From Geodermatophilaceae bacterium NBWT11 (GTDB lineage Bacteria > Actinomycetota > Actinomycetes > Mycobacteriales > Geodermatophilaceae), in NCBI GenBank assembly GCA_014218215.1, contig CP043652.1:1736001-1800000 (forward strand): DNA of 64,000 bases, given 5' to 3'. Below are positions 51,268 to 59,882 of this stretch, piece by piece (within the stretch, counting starts at the first letter, position 1; every line of letters starts with the position of its first letter). The notes below the pieces were generated by a model. That model was not told the DNA's origin and did no database searches. It was given only the letters and a program-made list of their open reading frames with translations. The translations under genes were made by a program, and so were the position numbers.

Positions 51268-52686
51268 TCAGCGGGCTGCCGGACGCCGTCCGAGGAGGAG
51301 ACAGACGGACCCCAGGAGGACCGCGAGGACCCCGGCACCGGTGCCCGCAGCGGTCGACACCCCCGTCGCGGCGAGCTGGGGGGCCGGTGCCGGGGCGGCG
51401 GCCGGGTTCGGAGCCGCCACACCGACCGGGACCCCCGGGGTCGGGACAGCGACGCCGGCCACCACCGTGACCGGGACGTCGACCGCCTGGACCACCGTCA
51501 CCCCCGGCCCGGAGACGACCACACGGTTGGGCCCGGCATCGCCGACGAGGGCCGGGGCGACGGTGGAGAACCGGAAGGTGAAGACACCGGGCACACCGGC
51601 GTCCGCCTCGGGCACCACGAAGCTGCCCAGCCAGGTCAGGTCCTGCCCGGCGACCGACGGGTCGCCCCGGAGGTCACCGCTCGTGGAGGCCGACCGGTAC
51701 GTGAACCCCGCGGGCAGCGTGTCCACGATCGAGGTGACCGTCTGCGGCACCGCGCCGGTGTTCCTGATCGTGATGACGAACCCGCCCTCCCCGTCGGCGA
51801 CCACGTCCTGGGTGAGCAACCCCTGCGAGACCTCCAGCGGGCTGGCCCCCAAGGGCGAGAAGGTCGTGTAGTGGGCCACCCGCGCGGTGCCACCGGAGGG
51901 GACGGTCACGGGCCAGCTCAGGCCGACGCCGTTGTCGATCTCCTCGTCGCACAGGCAGGTGTCCGGGAACGGGAGGCCGGTGGCGATCGCCGTCCAGACG
52001 TCGTCGTAGGCGCCCTCCAGGTGGCTGCTGCCCGGAGTGAGCGGGTAGAGCTGCTCGATGCGGTCGGGCTCGTCGGCAGCTGCTCCGGCCCGACAGGCGA
52101 CGGCCGTGCCGGTGACCGTGCCGCGGCCGGAGTCGGAGTCCTGCAGGTAACAGTCACCCGCCCGGTAGACCACCGCGTCGACGGCGCCGGGCCCGGGGTT
52201 CGCGACGACGACGTCGGTGCGGTACGCCTCGGCCCCGACCACGTAGCGGTCCGTCTGGGTGACCGTCAACCCGGTGTCGCCCAGGCCGACCACCGTGACG
52301 AGCGTCAACGGGTCGGTCTCGGTACCGGCACCCGTGGCCGCCGTCTGGGAGACCGGGGTGGAGACCACGTACTGCGGCGTCCCGGTCAGCACCCCGCCCG
52401 CCGGCAGGTCGGCGGGCCCGAAGACGGCGCCGTCCACCGCGACGAACGTGCCGCAGGCGCCGTCGCCGCCGGTGGGGAACCACTCGGACTGTTGGTCATC
52501 CGCGCGGGTCACCTGGCAGTTCAGCGTCGGCGAGGTCGTGATCTGCGTCAGCGGGCCGGCCGACGCGATCACCCCCGCCGGAGCGGCCGCTGCGGACTGC
52601 AGGGGGAGCACCGCACCGGTGACGAGCGCAGCGAGTCCGAGGACCTGGAGGGCGCGGCGGCCGGACCGGCGCATCGAGGTGGTCAC
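51268..52686 (-). CDS. LAATG-anchored surface protein with DUF11-like domain
   Basis: 472 aa from GTG 52686 (ATG 52674 also possible). Signal peptide ends about VLPLQSAAAA. Extracellular beta-rich domain with several Cys (NCQVTR, DGACGTF, DCYLQ, TCLCDEE), then a DUF11-like repeat GGFVITIRNTGAVPQTVTSI, and at the C-terminus LAATGVSTA, a hydrophobic helix and RRPAAR tail, a class E sortase signal. Probably displayed on the cell wall. No catalytic motif found. Confidence 0.75.
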   Translation of the reverse strand: MTTSMRRSGRRALQVLGLAALVTGAVLPLQSAAAAPAGVIASAGPLTQITTSPTLNCQVTRADDQQSEWFPTGGDGACGTFVAVDGAVFGPADLPAGGVLTGTPQYVVSTPVSQTAATGAGTETDPLTLVTVVGLGDTGLTVTQTDRYVVGAEAYRTDVVVANPGPGAVDAVVYRAGDCYLQDSDSGRGTVTGTAVACRAGAAADEPDRIEQLYPLTPGSSHLEGAYDDVWTAIATGLPFPDTCLCDEEIDNGVGLSWPVTVPSGGTARVAHYTTFSPLGASPLEVSQGLLTQDVVADGEGGFVITIRNTGAVPQTVTSIVDTLPAGFTYRSASTSGDLRGDPSVAGQDLTWLGSFVVPEADAGVPGVFTFRFSTVAPALVGDAGPNRVVVSGPGVTVVQAVDVPVTVVAGVAVPTPGVPVGVAAPNPAAAPAPAPQLAATGVSTAAGTGAGVLAVLLGSVCLLLGRRPAAR

Positions 52687-52752
52687 GACCGGGAGTGAGG
52701 CACACCGCGGACGCGAGACGCACCGTTCTCGATCGGACACGCACGGCGTCGG

Positions 52753-53847
52753 TCACACGCGACGCGTGTGCCCCTCCCGGTACAGCTGCAGGTGCGCCGC
52801 TGCCGCGGCGTCCCAGTCGTGCCCGAACGCCAGCGCCCGGCCCGCCTCCGCCCGGGCCGGCTCCCGTGCGCCCGCCCCCGCGAGCAGCGCCGCCGCGAAG
52901 CCGGCCGGGTCGGTGGCGAACGCCGCGGCGCCGCCGAAGACCTCGCGCAGCACCGGGAGGTCCCGGGTCACCAGCGGCACGCCGGCGGCCAGGGCCTCCA
53001 TCGCGGCCAGTCCGAAGCCCTCCTTGGTCGAGGGGAAGGCGAACACCTCGGCGCCGGCCACCAGGGTGGGCAGCTCGTCGTCGGCGACCGGCCCGAGGAC
53101 CACCGGCACGACGCCGAGCTCCGCGGCCCGGGCCTCGACGTCGGCCCGGTAGGCGCGGTGGTCGAACAGGGTCTCCCCACCGGCCACCACCAGCTCCAGG
53201 TCGGGCCGCTCCCGCTGCACCAGCGCCATGGCCTCGACCAGGTCCCGGCTGCCCTTGCGCGGCTCGATCCCGCCGACGGCCAGCACGTAGCTGCCGAGCC
53301 GGTCCCGCCAGCGGCGCCGCCCGGCGTCCCCGTCGGGTCCGGCGGCGACGGCGAACCGGGCGCCGTCCACGCCGTTGGGGATGACGGTGGCGACCCGGCC
53401 CCAGCCGGTGGCCACCTCGGCGGCGACCGCCGCCGAGACGCAGACCAGGGCCCGCGGGGTGACGATCGCGCGCTCGTGGCAGGCGGCCAGCTCCGGGGTG
53501 GTGAAGACGTCGAGGTGGTGCACGGTGCGCAGGCAGTCCGGGACGGCGTTGGCCGAGATGCAGTCCTGGGCGTGCACCACGTCGTAGTCACCGCCGAAGG
53601 CGGCCCCCAGCACGGCGATCGACCGCACGATGCGGGCGCCGACGTCCTCGCCCGCCAGCTCGGGGAACGGCACCAGCCGCAGGGTCACCCGGGGGTCGAT
53701 GGGGCGGAAGAACGCACCGTCACCACCGCGGCCCAGTGCCCAGACGTGCACGTCGTGCCCGGCCCGGGCCATCGCCTCGGCCAGGGCCAGGGTGTGCACG
53801 ACCCCGCCCCGGGGCTTGGTGGAGTAGGTGAGCAGCGCGATCCTCAC
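52753..53847 (-). CDS. MSMEG_0565-type GT4 glycosyltransferase (Nit1C cluster)
   Basis: 364 aa. GT-B fold GT4: N-terminal VRIALLTYSTKPRGGVVHTL, HAQDCISANAVPD, C-terminal IPNGVDGARF, VLAVGGIEPRKGSRDLVEAM, VFAFPSTKEGFGLAAMEALA (E-x7-E). It is at the distal end of the nitrilase cluster, where homologues in other genomes are called MSMEG_0565 family. Donor and acceptor unknown. Start overlaps the upstream gene by 4 bases (GTGA). Confidence 0.9.
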   Translation of the reverse strand: MRIALLTYSTKPRGGVVHTLALAEAMARAGHDVHVWALGRGGDGAFFRPIDPRVTLRLVPFPELAGEDVGARIVRSIAVLGAAFGGDYDVVHAQDCISANAVPDCLRTVHHLDVFTTPELAACHERAIVTPRALVCVSAAVAAEVATGWGRVATVIPNGVDGARFAVAAGPDGDAGRRRWRDRLGSYVLAVGGIEPRKGSRDLVEAMALVQRERPDLELVVAGGETLFDHRAYRADVEARAAELGVVPVVLGPVADDELPTLVAGAEVFAFPSTKEGFGLAAMEALAAGVPLVTRDLPVLREVFGGAAAFATDPAGFAAALLAGAGAREPARAEAGRALAFGHDWDAAAAAHLQLYREGHTRRV

Positions 53848-54659
53848 GCGTAGGCCTCCGGACGGCGTTCGCGCAGGTGGGAGAGGTTGAGCCGGGAGCG
53901 GCTGACCTCGGCGGCGACGTCCAGGTCGGCGCAGGCGAGCCCGGCCTTCGCCCAGGTGCGGGCCAGCACGTCCCCGCCGGGGCCGACCACCTTGGACTGG
54001 CCGAGGAAGCGCAGCCGGCCCATCGTGCCGGTCTGGTTCGCCGAGACCACGACCACCTGGTTCTCCGCGGCGCGCGCGCAGTCGTAGAGGTCGAAGAGCC
54101 GGGACTGCCGGTCCTGGGCCAGCCGGGGTGCCCGGTCGGTGAGCGAGGCCGGCCAGGCCGACAGGCAGGCCAGCAGCTGCGCGCCGTCCCCGGCGAGGGT
54201 GCGGGCGGCCTCGGGGAAGGTCTTGTCGTAGTCGACGAGCATCCCCAGCCGACCGACGGGGGTGTCGAAGGCGGCGAAGCGGTCGCCCGCGGCGTACGCC
54301 GCGACCTCCCCCACCGGCTGGTGCACCTTGCGGTGCCGGCCGAGCACGCCGTCGCCGGTCAGGCAGACGGCGCTGTTGAAGAACCGGCCTGCGTCGGACT
54401 CCCGCCAGGACAGGCAGACCACCGTCGGTCCCGCCGCGGCGGCGAGCCGGTCGAAGACCGGGTCGTCGGCCGGGAAGGCCGGCGGCATGCCGGTCGCGCC
54501 CACCGCACCGAAGCCGCCGAGGTACCCGCCGATGGTCGCGCCGGGGAACACCAGCAGGTCGACGCCCCGCGCCCGGGCGTCGGCGGTGATCGCCTCGATC
54601 TTGGCCAGGCAGGGCTCGACGTCCCGGCCGAAGTGCGCCGAGACGGCGGCGACCCTCAC
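53844..54659 (-). CDS. Nitrilase-superfamily protein lacking catalytic Glu and Cys
   Basis: 271 aa, carbon-nitrogen hydrolase fold and clearly related to the active nitrilase two genes upstream. The catalytic lysine is kept (HRKVHQP, Lys111), but the glutamate position is Gly40 (FPGATIGGYL; active form PEATLGGYL) and the cysteine position is Asp143 (LVDYDKTFPE; active form ICYDKAFPE). It is therefore probably a pseudoenzyme that binds a nitrile- or amide-like ligand, or pairs with the active nitrilase in a mixed spiral oligomer. Overlaps both neighbours by 4 bases, so it is translated stoichiometrically with them and is under selection. Confidence 0.88.
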   Translation of the reverse strand: MRVAAVSAHFGRDVEPCLAKIEAITADARARGVDLLVFPGATIGGYLGGFGAVGATGMPPAFPADDPVFDRLAAAAGPTVVCLSWRESDAGRFFNSAVCLTGDGVLGRHRKVHQPVGEVAAYAAGDRFAAFDTPVGRLGMLVDYDKTFPEAARTLAGDGAQLLACLSAWPASLTDRAPRLAQDRQSRLFDLYDCARAAENQVVVVSANQTGTMGRLRFLGQSKVVGPGGDVLARTWAKAGLACADLDVAAEVSRSRLNLSHLRERRPEAYA

Positions 54660-55984
54660 GCCATGCGGGAGGCGGACGACGCGGCGGCAGCCGCCAGCGC
54701 CGGCCCCAGCCCGGTGGGGGACCCGGCGGCGCTGAGCTCGGTGATCCGGTCGGCCACGTGCTCGGCGTCCCGGGCGATGCCGGAGAAGCGGCCCGATCCC
54801 CAGGTGTGCAACCACGGCAGGCCCAGCACGAAGAGGCCCGGGGCCGAGGTGACGCCGCGGTGGTGGGTCGGGTAGCCGCGGCCGTCGAACACCGGCACCT
54901 GCACCCACGACCAGTCGGCCCGGAAGCCGATCGCCCAGACCACGCTGGTGATCTCATCGACGTCCAGGGCCACCGGGTCCTCCGCCGGCGCCCAGACCGG
55001 CACGTAGCGGGGCTCGGTCGGGGCGTCGATCCCGGCTGCGGCGATGTGCCGGTCGATGACGTCCTTGGCCGAGTCGTCCACGGCGTCGGCGTGGTCCAGG
55101 TGGGCGGTGAGGTCCGGGCGGAAGGTCAACCGGCCCCCGGTCAGCCCGGTGAGGGTGCCGTAGAGCTGCATGCCCTGGCTCGCGAAGGTCCGCAGGTCGA
55201 TGTCGCGGCCGCCGTCCCGGCCGGTGACGTAGTGGTTGGTGCCCACCCGGGCGGCCTCGCCGTCCCGGTGCTGCTCGACCGGCATGTCGTAGTGGCCCAG
55301 GTCGTGCAGCCAGGCGACGACGTCGCGGCCGCGGTACCGCCGGGCGATCCGGGGGGCGCTGCCGACCGCGAGGTGCACCCGTCGGCCCGCCAGGTGCAGG
55401 TCCTCGGCGATCTGCGCGCCGGACTGCCCGGTACCGACCACGAGCACGTCGCCGTCGGGCAGCTGGTCGGGGTTCTTGTACTGCTGGGAGTGCAGCTGGG
55501 TGACGCGCGCGGGCAACGCCGTGGCGTACGGGGGGACGACGGGCAGGTGGTAGCCGCCGACGGCCAGCACGACCTGGTCGGCGTGCAGCTCCCCCGCACT
55601 GGTGGTCAGCAGGTAGCCACCCGCCGGCGCCGGGGACAGCCGGGTGACGGCGACGCCCTCGTGCACCGGCGGGTCGAACGACGCCGCGTAGGAACGCACG
55701 TAGTCGACGATCTCGTCGCGCAGCATGAACCCGTCGGGGTCGTCCCCGGCGTAGGGCCAGCCGGGCAGCTGGCACTGCCAGTTGGGCGTGACCAGGCAGA
55801 ACGTGTCCCAGCGGGCGTCCACCCACTCGTGGGCGACGGTCTCCCGCTCCAGGACGACGTGCTCGATCCCGCGCTGCACGAGGTGCCAGGAGAGCGACAA
55901 CCCGGCCTGTCCCCCGCCGACGACGGCGACCGGCACGTGGGTGGGCAGCCCGGTCCGGGTGGGCGCGGTCTCGGTGAGCGTCAC
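54656..55984 (-). CDS. MSMEG_0569-type flavin-dependent monooxygenase
   Basis: 442 aa. FAD-binding VAVVGGGQAGLSLSWHLVQ, the flavin-monooxygenase stretch DTFCLVTPNWQCQLPGWPY, NADPH site DVLVVGTGQSGAQIAEDL and C-terminal VWAIGFRADW. Typical of the flavin-dependent oxidoreductase of nitrilase (Nit1C) clusters, where the substrate is not known. GTG start overlaps the nitrilase stop by 4 bases. Confidence 0.92.
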   Translation of the reverse strand: MTLTETAPTRTGLPTHVPVAVVGGGQAGLSLSWHLVQRGIEHVVLERETVAHEWVDARWDTFCLVTPNWQCQLPGWPYAGDDPDGFMLRDEIVDYVRSYAASFDPPVHEGVAVTRLSPAPAGGYLLTTSAGELHADQVVLAVGGYHLPVVPPYATALPARVTQLHSQQYKNPDQLPDGDVLVVGTGQSGAQIAEDLHLAGRRVHLAVGSAPRIARRYRGRDVVAWLHDLGHYDMPVEQHRDGEAARVGTNHYVTGRDGGRDIDLRTFASQGMQLYGTLTGLTGGRLTFRPDLTAHLDHADAVDDSAKDVIDRHIAAAGIDAPTEPRYVPVWAPAEDPVALDVDEITSVVWAIGFRADWSWVQVPVFDGRGYPTHHRGVTSAPGLFVLGLPWLHTWGSGRFSGIARDAEHVADRITELSAAGSPTGLGPALAAAAASSASRMA

Positions 55985-56838
55985 GCCACGGCCCCGACGC
56001 CGTAGGTGTCGGGACGGCGGTCCCGCAGGTGCCCCATCGCGCGGCGGGCGCCCTCCAGCGCGGCACCGACGTCCACGCCGGCCACCGCGGTGCCGGGCGC
56101 GACGCCGGTGGTCGCCAGCACGTCCCCGCCGGGACCGACCACCTTCGCGCTGCACACGAAGCGCAAGGAGCCGAAGGTGCCCGACTGGTTCGCCGACACC
56201 CACACGATCTGGTTCTCCAACGCCCGGGCCTGGTCGAACAGGTCGAAGCGACGGGTCCAGCGGTCCTCGGCGAGGTCGGCCACCGCCCCGGTCCGCGAGC
56301 CCGGCCACGCCGACATGCAGGCCACGATCTCCGCGCCGTCCATGGCCAGCGTGCGGGCCGCCTCGGGGAACGCCTTGTCGTAGCAGATCATCATCCCGAT
56401 CCGGCCCACGGGAGTCTCGAAGGCCCGGAAGCCGTCGCCGGCCGCGTAGGAGTTCGACTCCCCCAGCGGCTGGTGCACCTTGCGGTGCACACCCAGCACG
56501 CCGTCGCCGGTCACGGCCACCGCGGTGTTGTACCGGTCGGTGCCGTCGGACTCGCAGAACCCCGCGGTGACCACCATGTCCCCCGCGATCCGGGCCAGGC
56601 GCGCGACCTCCGGCCCGTCGACGTCCAGTGCCGGCGGCAGGGCGTGTTCGGGCAGCACCTCGGCCACCCCGTGGTCCCCGAGCGAGGCCAGGTACCCGCC
56701 GAGGGTGGCCTCGGGCAGCGCGAGCAGCTGCACCCCCCGGGCGCGCGCGTCGGCGACGAGGAGCTCGATCCGGGCGAAGGTCTCGTCGAGGTCGCGCCCG
56801 AAGGGGGCGGCGACCGCGGCGACCGTGGTGGTGGCCAT
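55981..56838 (-). CDS. Nitrilase (Nit1C cluster)
   Basis: 285 aa from ATG 56838. The catalytic triad is complete: Glu43 in LPEATLGGYL, Lys120 in VHRKVHQPLG, Cys152 in MMICYDKAFPE. Converts a nitrile (R-CN) to acid and ammonia; cluster homologues are linked to growth on cyanide as nitrogen source. C-terminal SANQSGTFGSLRFVCSAKVV. GGAG ribosome site lies inside the end of the upstream gene, and the ATG follows its stop by 1 base. Confidence 0.92.
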   Translation of the reverse strand: MATTTVAAVAAPFGRDLDETFARIELLVADARARGVQLLALPEATLGGYLASLGDHGVAEVLPEHALPPALDVDGPEVARLARIAGDMVVTAGFCESDGTDRYNTAVAVTGDGVLGVHRKVHQPLGESNSYAAGDGFRAFETPVGRIGMMICYDKAFPEAARTLAMDGAEIVACMSAWPGSRTGAVADLAEDRWTRRFDLFDQARALENQIVWVSANQSGTFGSLRFVCSAKVVGPGGDVLATTGVAPGTAVAGVDVGAALEGARRAMGHLRDRRPDTYGVGAVA

Positions 56839-56839
56839 G

Positions 56840-58246
56840 TCAGTTCTCCGTGGGGTGGGAGGCACCCAGACCGGTCACCGGACCGGTCAGGGCAGGGGTG
56901 GTCGAGCCGTCGGGCCAGCGCAGCCGCACGCCGGAGCCGGGGACGAGCTCGCCGCAGGTGGCACTGGTCGCCGGGCCTGCGGGGGCGACGGTGCGGTCGG
57001 CGTCGTCGGTGGTCAGGAAGGCCGAGCCGGGGAAGCAGGTGAACCAGTCCCCGACCGTGGCGCCGCCGGGGCGGGGTACGGCGGCGACGTCGAGCACCGC
57101 CCCGCAGCCGCTGGCCTCGGCGAGCATCCCGAGGGTGCCGACCAGCCCGGCCATGGAGACGTCCTTCGCCGCGGCCGGGGCGGTGCGGGCGACGACGGAG
57201 CCCATCAGCTGCAGCTCCGCCGTCGTCCGGCCGGTGGTGGAGTCCCACTGGCGGCCGGTCGCGCCGCGGCGCCACCCGCCACCGAGGTCGGCGGTCAGGC
57301 GCACGTGCTGGCCCGGCCGCCCCCCGGAGCCGGGCACCGGGTGGTCGGTGCGGCCCAGCGCGGTCACGCTCAGTGCCGCGGGCACGCCGAGCTGGGTGTG
57401 TCCGCCGAGCACCGGCACGCCCCAGGCCTGCGACCCGGCACGGAGTCCTGCCACGACCCGGGCGGCGAAGGAGGCGTCCCGGGCGCCGATGGAGTCCAGC
57501 AGCCCGAGCGGGGCGGCGCCCATCGCGGACAGGTCATTGACGTTGACCAGCACCCCGCACCAGCCGGCCCACTCCGGGTCGCGCTCGACCATCGAGGGCA
57601 GGATCGCGTCGCACGCCGCGACCACGTCGGTGCCGGGCACGGGGGCACCGTCGTCCCCGACGAACCCGGCGCCGCCCAGCTGGAAGCCGGCCAGCAGGCC
57701 ACCGAGCGGGGACTTGGTCGCCCGCGCCAGGGCAGCCAGCCGGCCGATCGGCCACGTCATGGCGGTGTGCGGGCGGCCGGCGAGCAGCGTCGGGCCGACG
57801 GTCTGCCAGCCGAGCCGGGTGAACAGCCCGGCGTACCGGTCCTGCACGGTGGCGTCGAAGCGCAGCGCACCGGCCTGCTCGGCCCGGGCGCAGGCCGCGG
57901 CGACCAGCGCCGGGCCGACCCCGGGCGGACCGTCCGGGGCCACGACCAGCCGCGACCCGGTCCACCAGCCGACGTCGGCACCCACCGGGGCCAACCGCAC
58001 GCCGCCGAGCACCTCGCCGCGTGTTCCACGTGCAACGAGGACCACGGTGCGGTCGTCGGCGTCGGCCTCGTCGAGGTCGGAGCCGGCGAACAGCCCCTGG
58101 GCCTCCACGAACGCCTGCCGGCGGAGCTCCTGGTGGGCCCGGACCCCGGCGGCGTCGGCCTGCTCGAGCTGCCAGCCCGGGCGGACGGCGGCCTGCCGGT
58201 GGTCGACCAGGAGCACGTTGCGCTCCAGTGACTGCAGGTCGTTCAC
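56840..58246 (-). CDS. MSMEG_0567/Sll0787-type GNAT-AIR synthase fusion
   Basis: 468 aa. The N-terminal about 170 residues are a GNAT-like acyltransferase (RQAFVEAQGLFAGSD, RTVVLVARGTRGEVLGGVRL). The rest is a PurM/AIR synthase-like ATP-dependent domain with VLVNVNDLSAMGAAPLGLLD, GVPVLGGHTQLGVPAALSVT and AKDVSMAGLVGTLGML. In some genomes the two parts are separate genes; here they are fused. GTG at 58246 overlaps the radical SAM stop. Role in the pathway unknown; may phosphorylate and acylate an intermediate. Confidence 0.9.
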   Translation of the reverse strand: MNDLQSLERNVLLVDHRQAAVRPGWQLEQADAAGVRAHQELRRQAFVEAQGLFAGSDLDEADADDRTVVLVARGTRGEVLGGVRLAPVGADVGWWTGSRLVVAPDGPPGVGPALVAAACARAEQAGALRFDATVQDRYAGLFTRLGWQTVGPTLLAGRPHTAMTWPIGRLAALARATKSPLGGLLAGFQLGGAGFVGDDGAPVPGTDVVAACDAILPSMVERDPEWAGWCGVLVNVNDLSAMGAAPLGLLDSIGARDASFAARVVAGLRAGSQAWGVPVLGGHTQLGVPAALSVTALGRTDHPVPGSGGRPGQHVRLTADLGGGWRRGATGRQWDSTTGRTTAELQLMGSVVARTAPAAAKDVSMAGLVGTLGMLAEASGCGAVLDVAAVPRPGGATVGDWFTCFPGSAFLTTDDADRTVAPAGPATSATCGELVPGSGVRLRWPDGSTTPALTGPVTGLGASHPTEN

Positions 58247-59307
58247 GCGCCCGCCGCCTGGAGTGCGCTGCACGCCCCGCAGGCCGCGCAGCCGGCGCCC
58301 TGGTCGGCGCCCCGCATGCCCAGTGCGCGCAGCCCGGCCGCGACCCGGGTGGTCACGTCCTCCAGCACCGCGGGGTCGGGCGCCCCGATGCCGTCGGCCA
58401 TCGCGAGCGTGCCGGCCAGCGGGCGGTAGGGGACGACGAAGGGGTAGACGCCGCGTCGGGCCAGGTCCAGCGCCCCGGCCACGAGCTCGTCGGGGTCCTC
58501 GCCCAGTCCGACCAGCAGGTAGGTGGACACCCTGTTGGCCCCGAACACCCGCACCGCCTCGGCCCAGGCGGCGTCGTACTGGCTCATCGGCACGCTGGCC
58601 TTGCCGGGCATCCAGCGGCCGCGCACGTCGTCGTCCAGGGACTCGACGTGGATGCCGATCGCGGTGGCGCCGGCGTCCTTCAGCTCACCGATGGCGTCGA
58701 GGTCCTGCGGGGCTGGGGGCTCGCACTGCACCTGGATCGGCAACCCCGGCACGGCTGCGGTGATCGCCCGGACGCAGCGGGCCAGGTGCCGGGCGCCGCG
58801 GTCGCGGCCGTTGGTGGTGCCGGTGGTGAGCACCATCTGCCGCACGCCGTCCAGCCGGACGGCGGCCTCGGCCACCTCGGCGAGCTGGGCCGGGGTCTTC
58901 ACCGCGGTGGTGGAGCCGACGGCGAGGGAGGCCTCGATGGCGCAGAACCGGCAGCGGTCGGCCTCGTCGTAGCGGATGCAGGTCTGCACCACGGTGGTGG
59001 CCAGCACGTCCTTGCCGTGCAGCCGGGCGAGCTTCTCGTAGGGCACGCCGTCGGCCGTGGACAGGTCGTAGAAGCGGGGCCGCTCGATCGCCTCGGCGTC
59101 GAAGCCCAGGTCGGCGCCGTCCAGCAGCAGCCTGCCCCCGCTGATCGAGTAGGGGCTGTCGGCGTTGAGCGGCAGCGCGGTCCCCATCCCGTTGAGCAGG
59201 ACGTGCCCGTCGTCGCTGGGGCCCGCCCCGGCCCGTCGCCGGACCGGGGCGTCGACCCGGACGCCGAGGATCGCGACGTCCACGCGGGTGCTCGTCGTCC
59301 GGGTCAT
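58243..59307 (-). CDS. MSMEG_0568-type radical SAM protein
   Basis: 354 aa. Iron-sulfur ligands are Cys110, Cys119, Cys122 (QTCIRYDEADRCRFCAIE), an atypical Cx8CxxC spacing rather than Cx3CxxC but usual for this family. A second Cys motif GCAACGAC at the C-terminus may bind an auxiliary cluster. RMxQ-like TTGTTNGRDRGARHL and QVQCEPPAPQDLDA follow. Overlaps the GNAT-AIRS gene by 4 bases and starts 10 bases after the MSMEG_0572-like stop. Confidence 0.9.
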   Translation of the reverse strand: MTRTTSTRVDVAILGVRVDAPVRRRAGAGPSDDGHVLLNGMGTALPLNADSPYSISGGRLLLDGADLGFDAEAIERPRFYDLSTADGVPYEKLARLHGKDVLATTVVQTCIRYDEADRCRFCAIEASLAVGSTTAVKTPAQLAEVAEAAVRLDGVRQMVLTTGTTNGRDRGARHLARCVRAITAAVPGLPIQVQCEPPAPQDLDAIGELKDAGATAIGIHVESLDDDVRGRWMPGKASVPMSQYDAAWAEAVRVFGANRVSTYLLVGLGEDPDELVAGALDLARRGVYPFVVPYRPLAGTLAMADGIGAPDPAVLEDVTTRVAAGLRALGMRGADQGAGCAACGACSALQAAGA

Positions 59308-59317
59308 GGCCGGGCGA

Positions 59318-59851
59318 CTAGAGGTTGTAGGTCGAGTTGATGATCGCGCCCTTGCGGGCGTAGTGGATCAGCGCGTCCTGCACGTCGAGCGGGTGGCAGG
59401 GGATGCAGCCGGCGATCAGGTCCTCCTCGCGGAGGCCGTGCAGGCTGAGCCCGAAGCGGCAGACGTAGACCGTGCCGCCCTCCTCGATGAACTTCTCGAT
59501 CTGGCTGTTGATGTTCTGCTCACCGGGGAAGGCGGAGTCGCCGGTGGTCGGGAAGCCGCGGGTGGCCATGGCGTTCATCGCGGCCGGGCCGTAGAAGTAC
59601 AGGACCGACTCGTAGCCCTTGCGCAGCGCGCGCAGGGCCTGCAGGCAGGCCACGAAGCTGACCGAGGACTCGTGCGCGATGCCGTGCACCAGCGTCAGGT
59701 AGCTCTCGCCCTCACCGGCCTGGTAGTCCGGGAAGATCTTGGTCGAGCCGTAGAGGTTGCTGCCCTTGGGGAGCGAGGGGTGCGGGACCTCGGCGAGGCT
59801 GGCCTCGGCGTTGGCCTTGATCTCCTCGGGCGTGGCGAGCGGTGTGGTCAC
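59318..59851 (-). CDS. MSMEG_0572/Sll0783-type nitrogen starvation response protein
   Basis: 177 aa, DsrE-like fold. KGSNLYGSTKIFPDYQAGEG, ESSVSFVACLQALRALRKGY, VLYFYGPAAMNAMATRGFPT and CIPCHPLDVQDALIHYARKG. Two conserved Cys (CIPC). Regularly the first core gene of Nit1C clusters and induced by nitrogen limitation in cyanobacterial homologues (Sll0783), as I recall. Followed by the radical SAM gene. Confidence 0.92.
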   Translation of the reverse strand: MTTPLATPEEIKANAEASLAEVPHPSLPKGSNLYGSTKIFPDYQAGEGESYLTLVHGIAHESSVSFVACLQALRALRKGYESVLYFYGPAAMNAMATRGFPTTGDSAFPGEQNINSQIEKFIEEGGTVYVCRFGLSLHGLREEDLIAGCIPCHPLDVQDALIHYARKGAIINSTYNL

Positions 59852-59882
59852 TGGTTCCTCCGTGGGTTGGGGTGCTGCAGGG

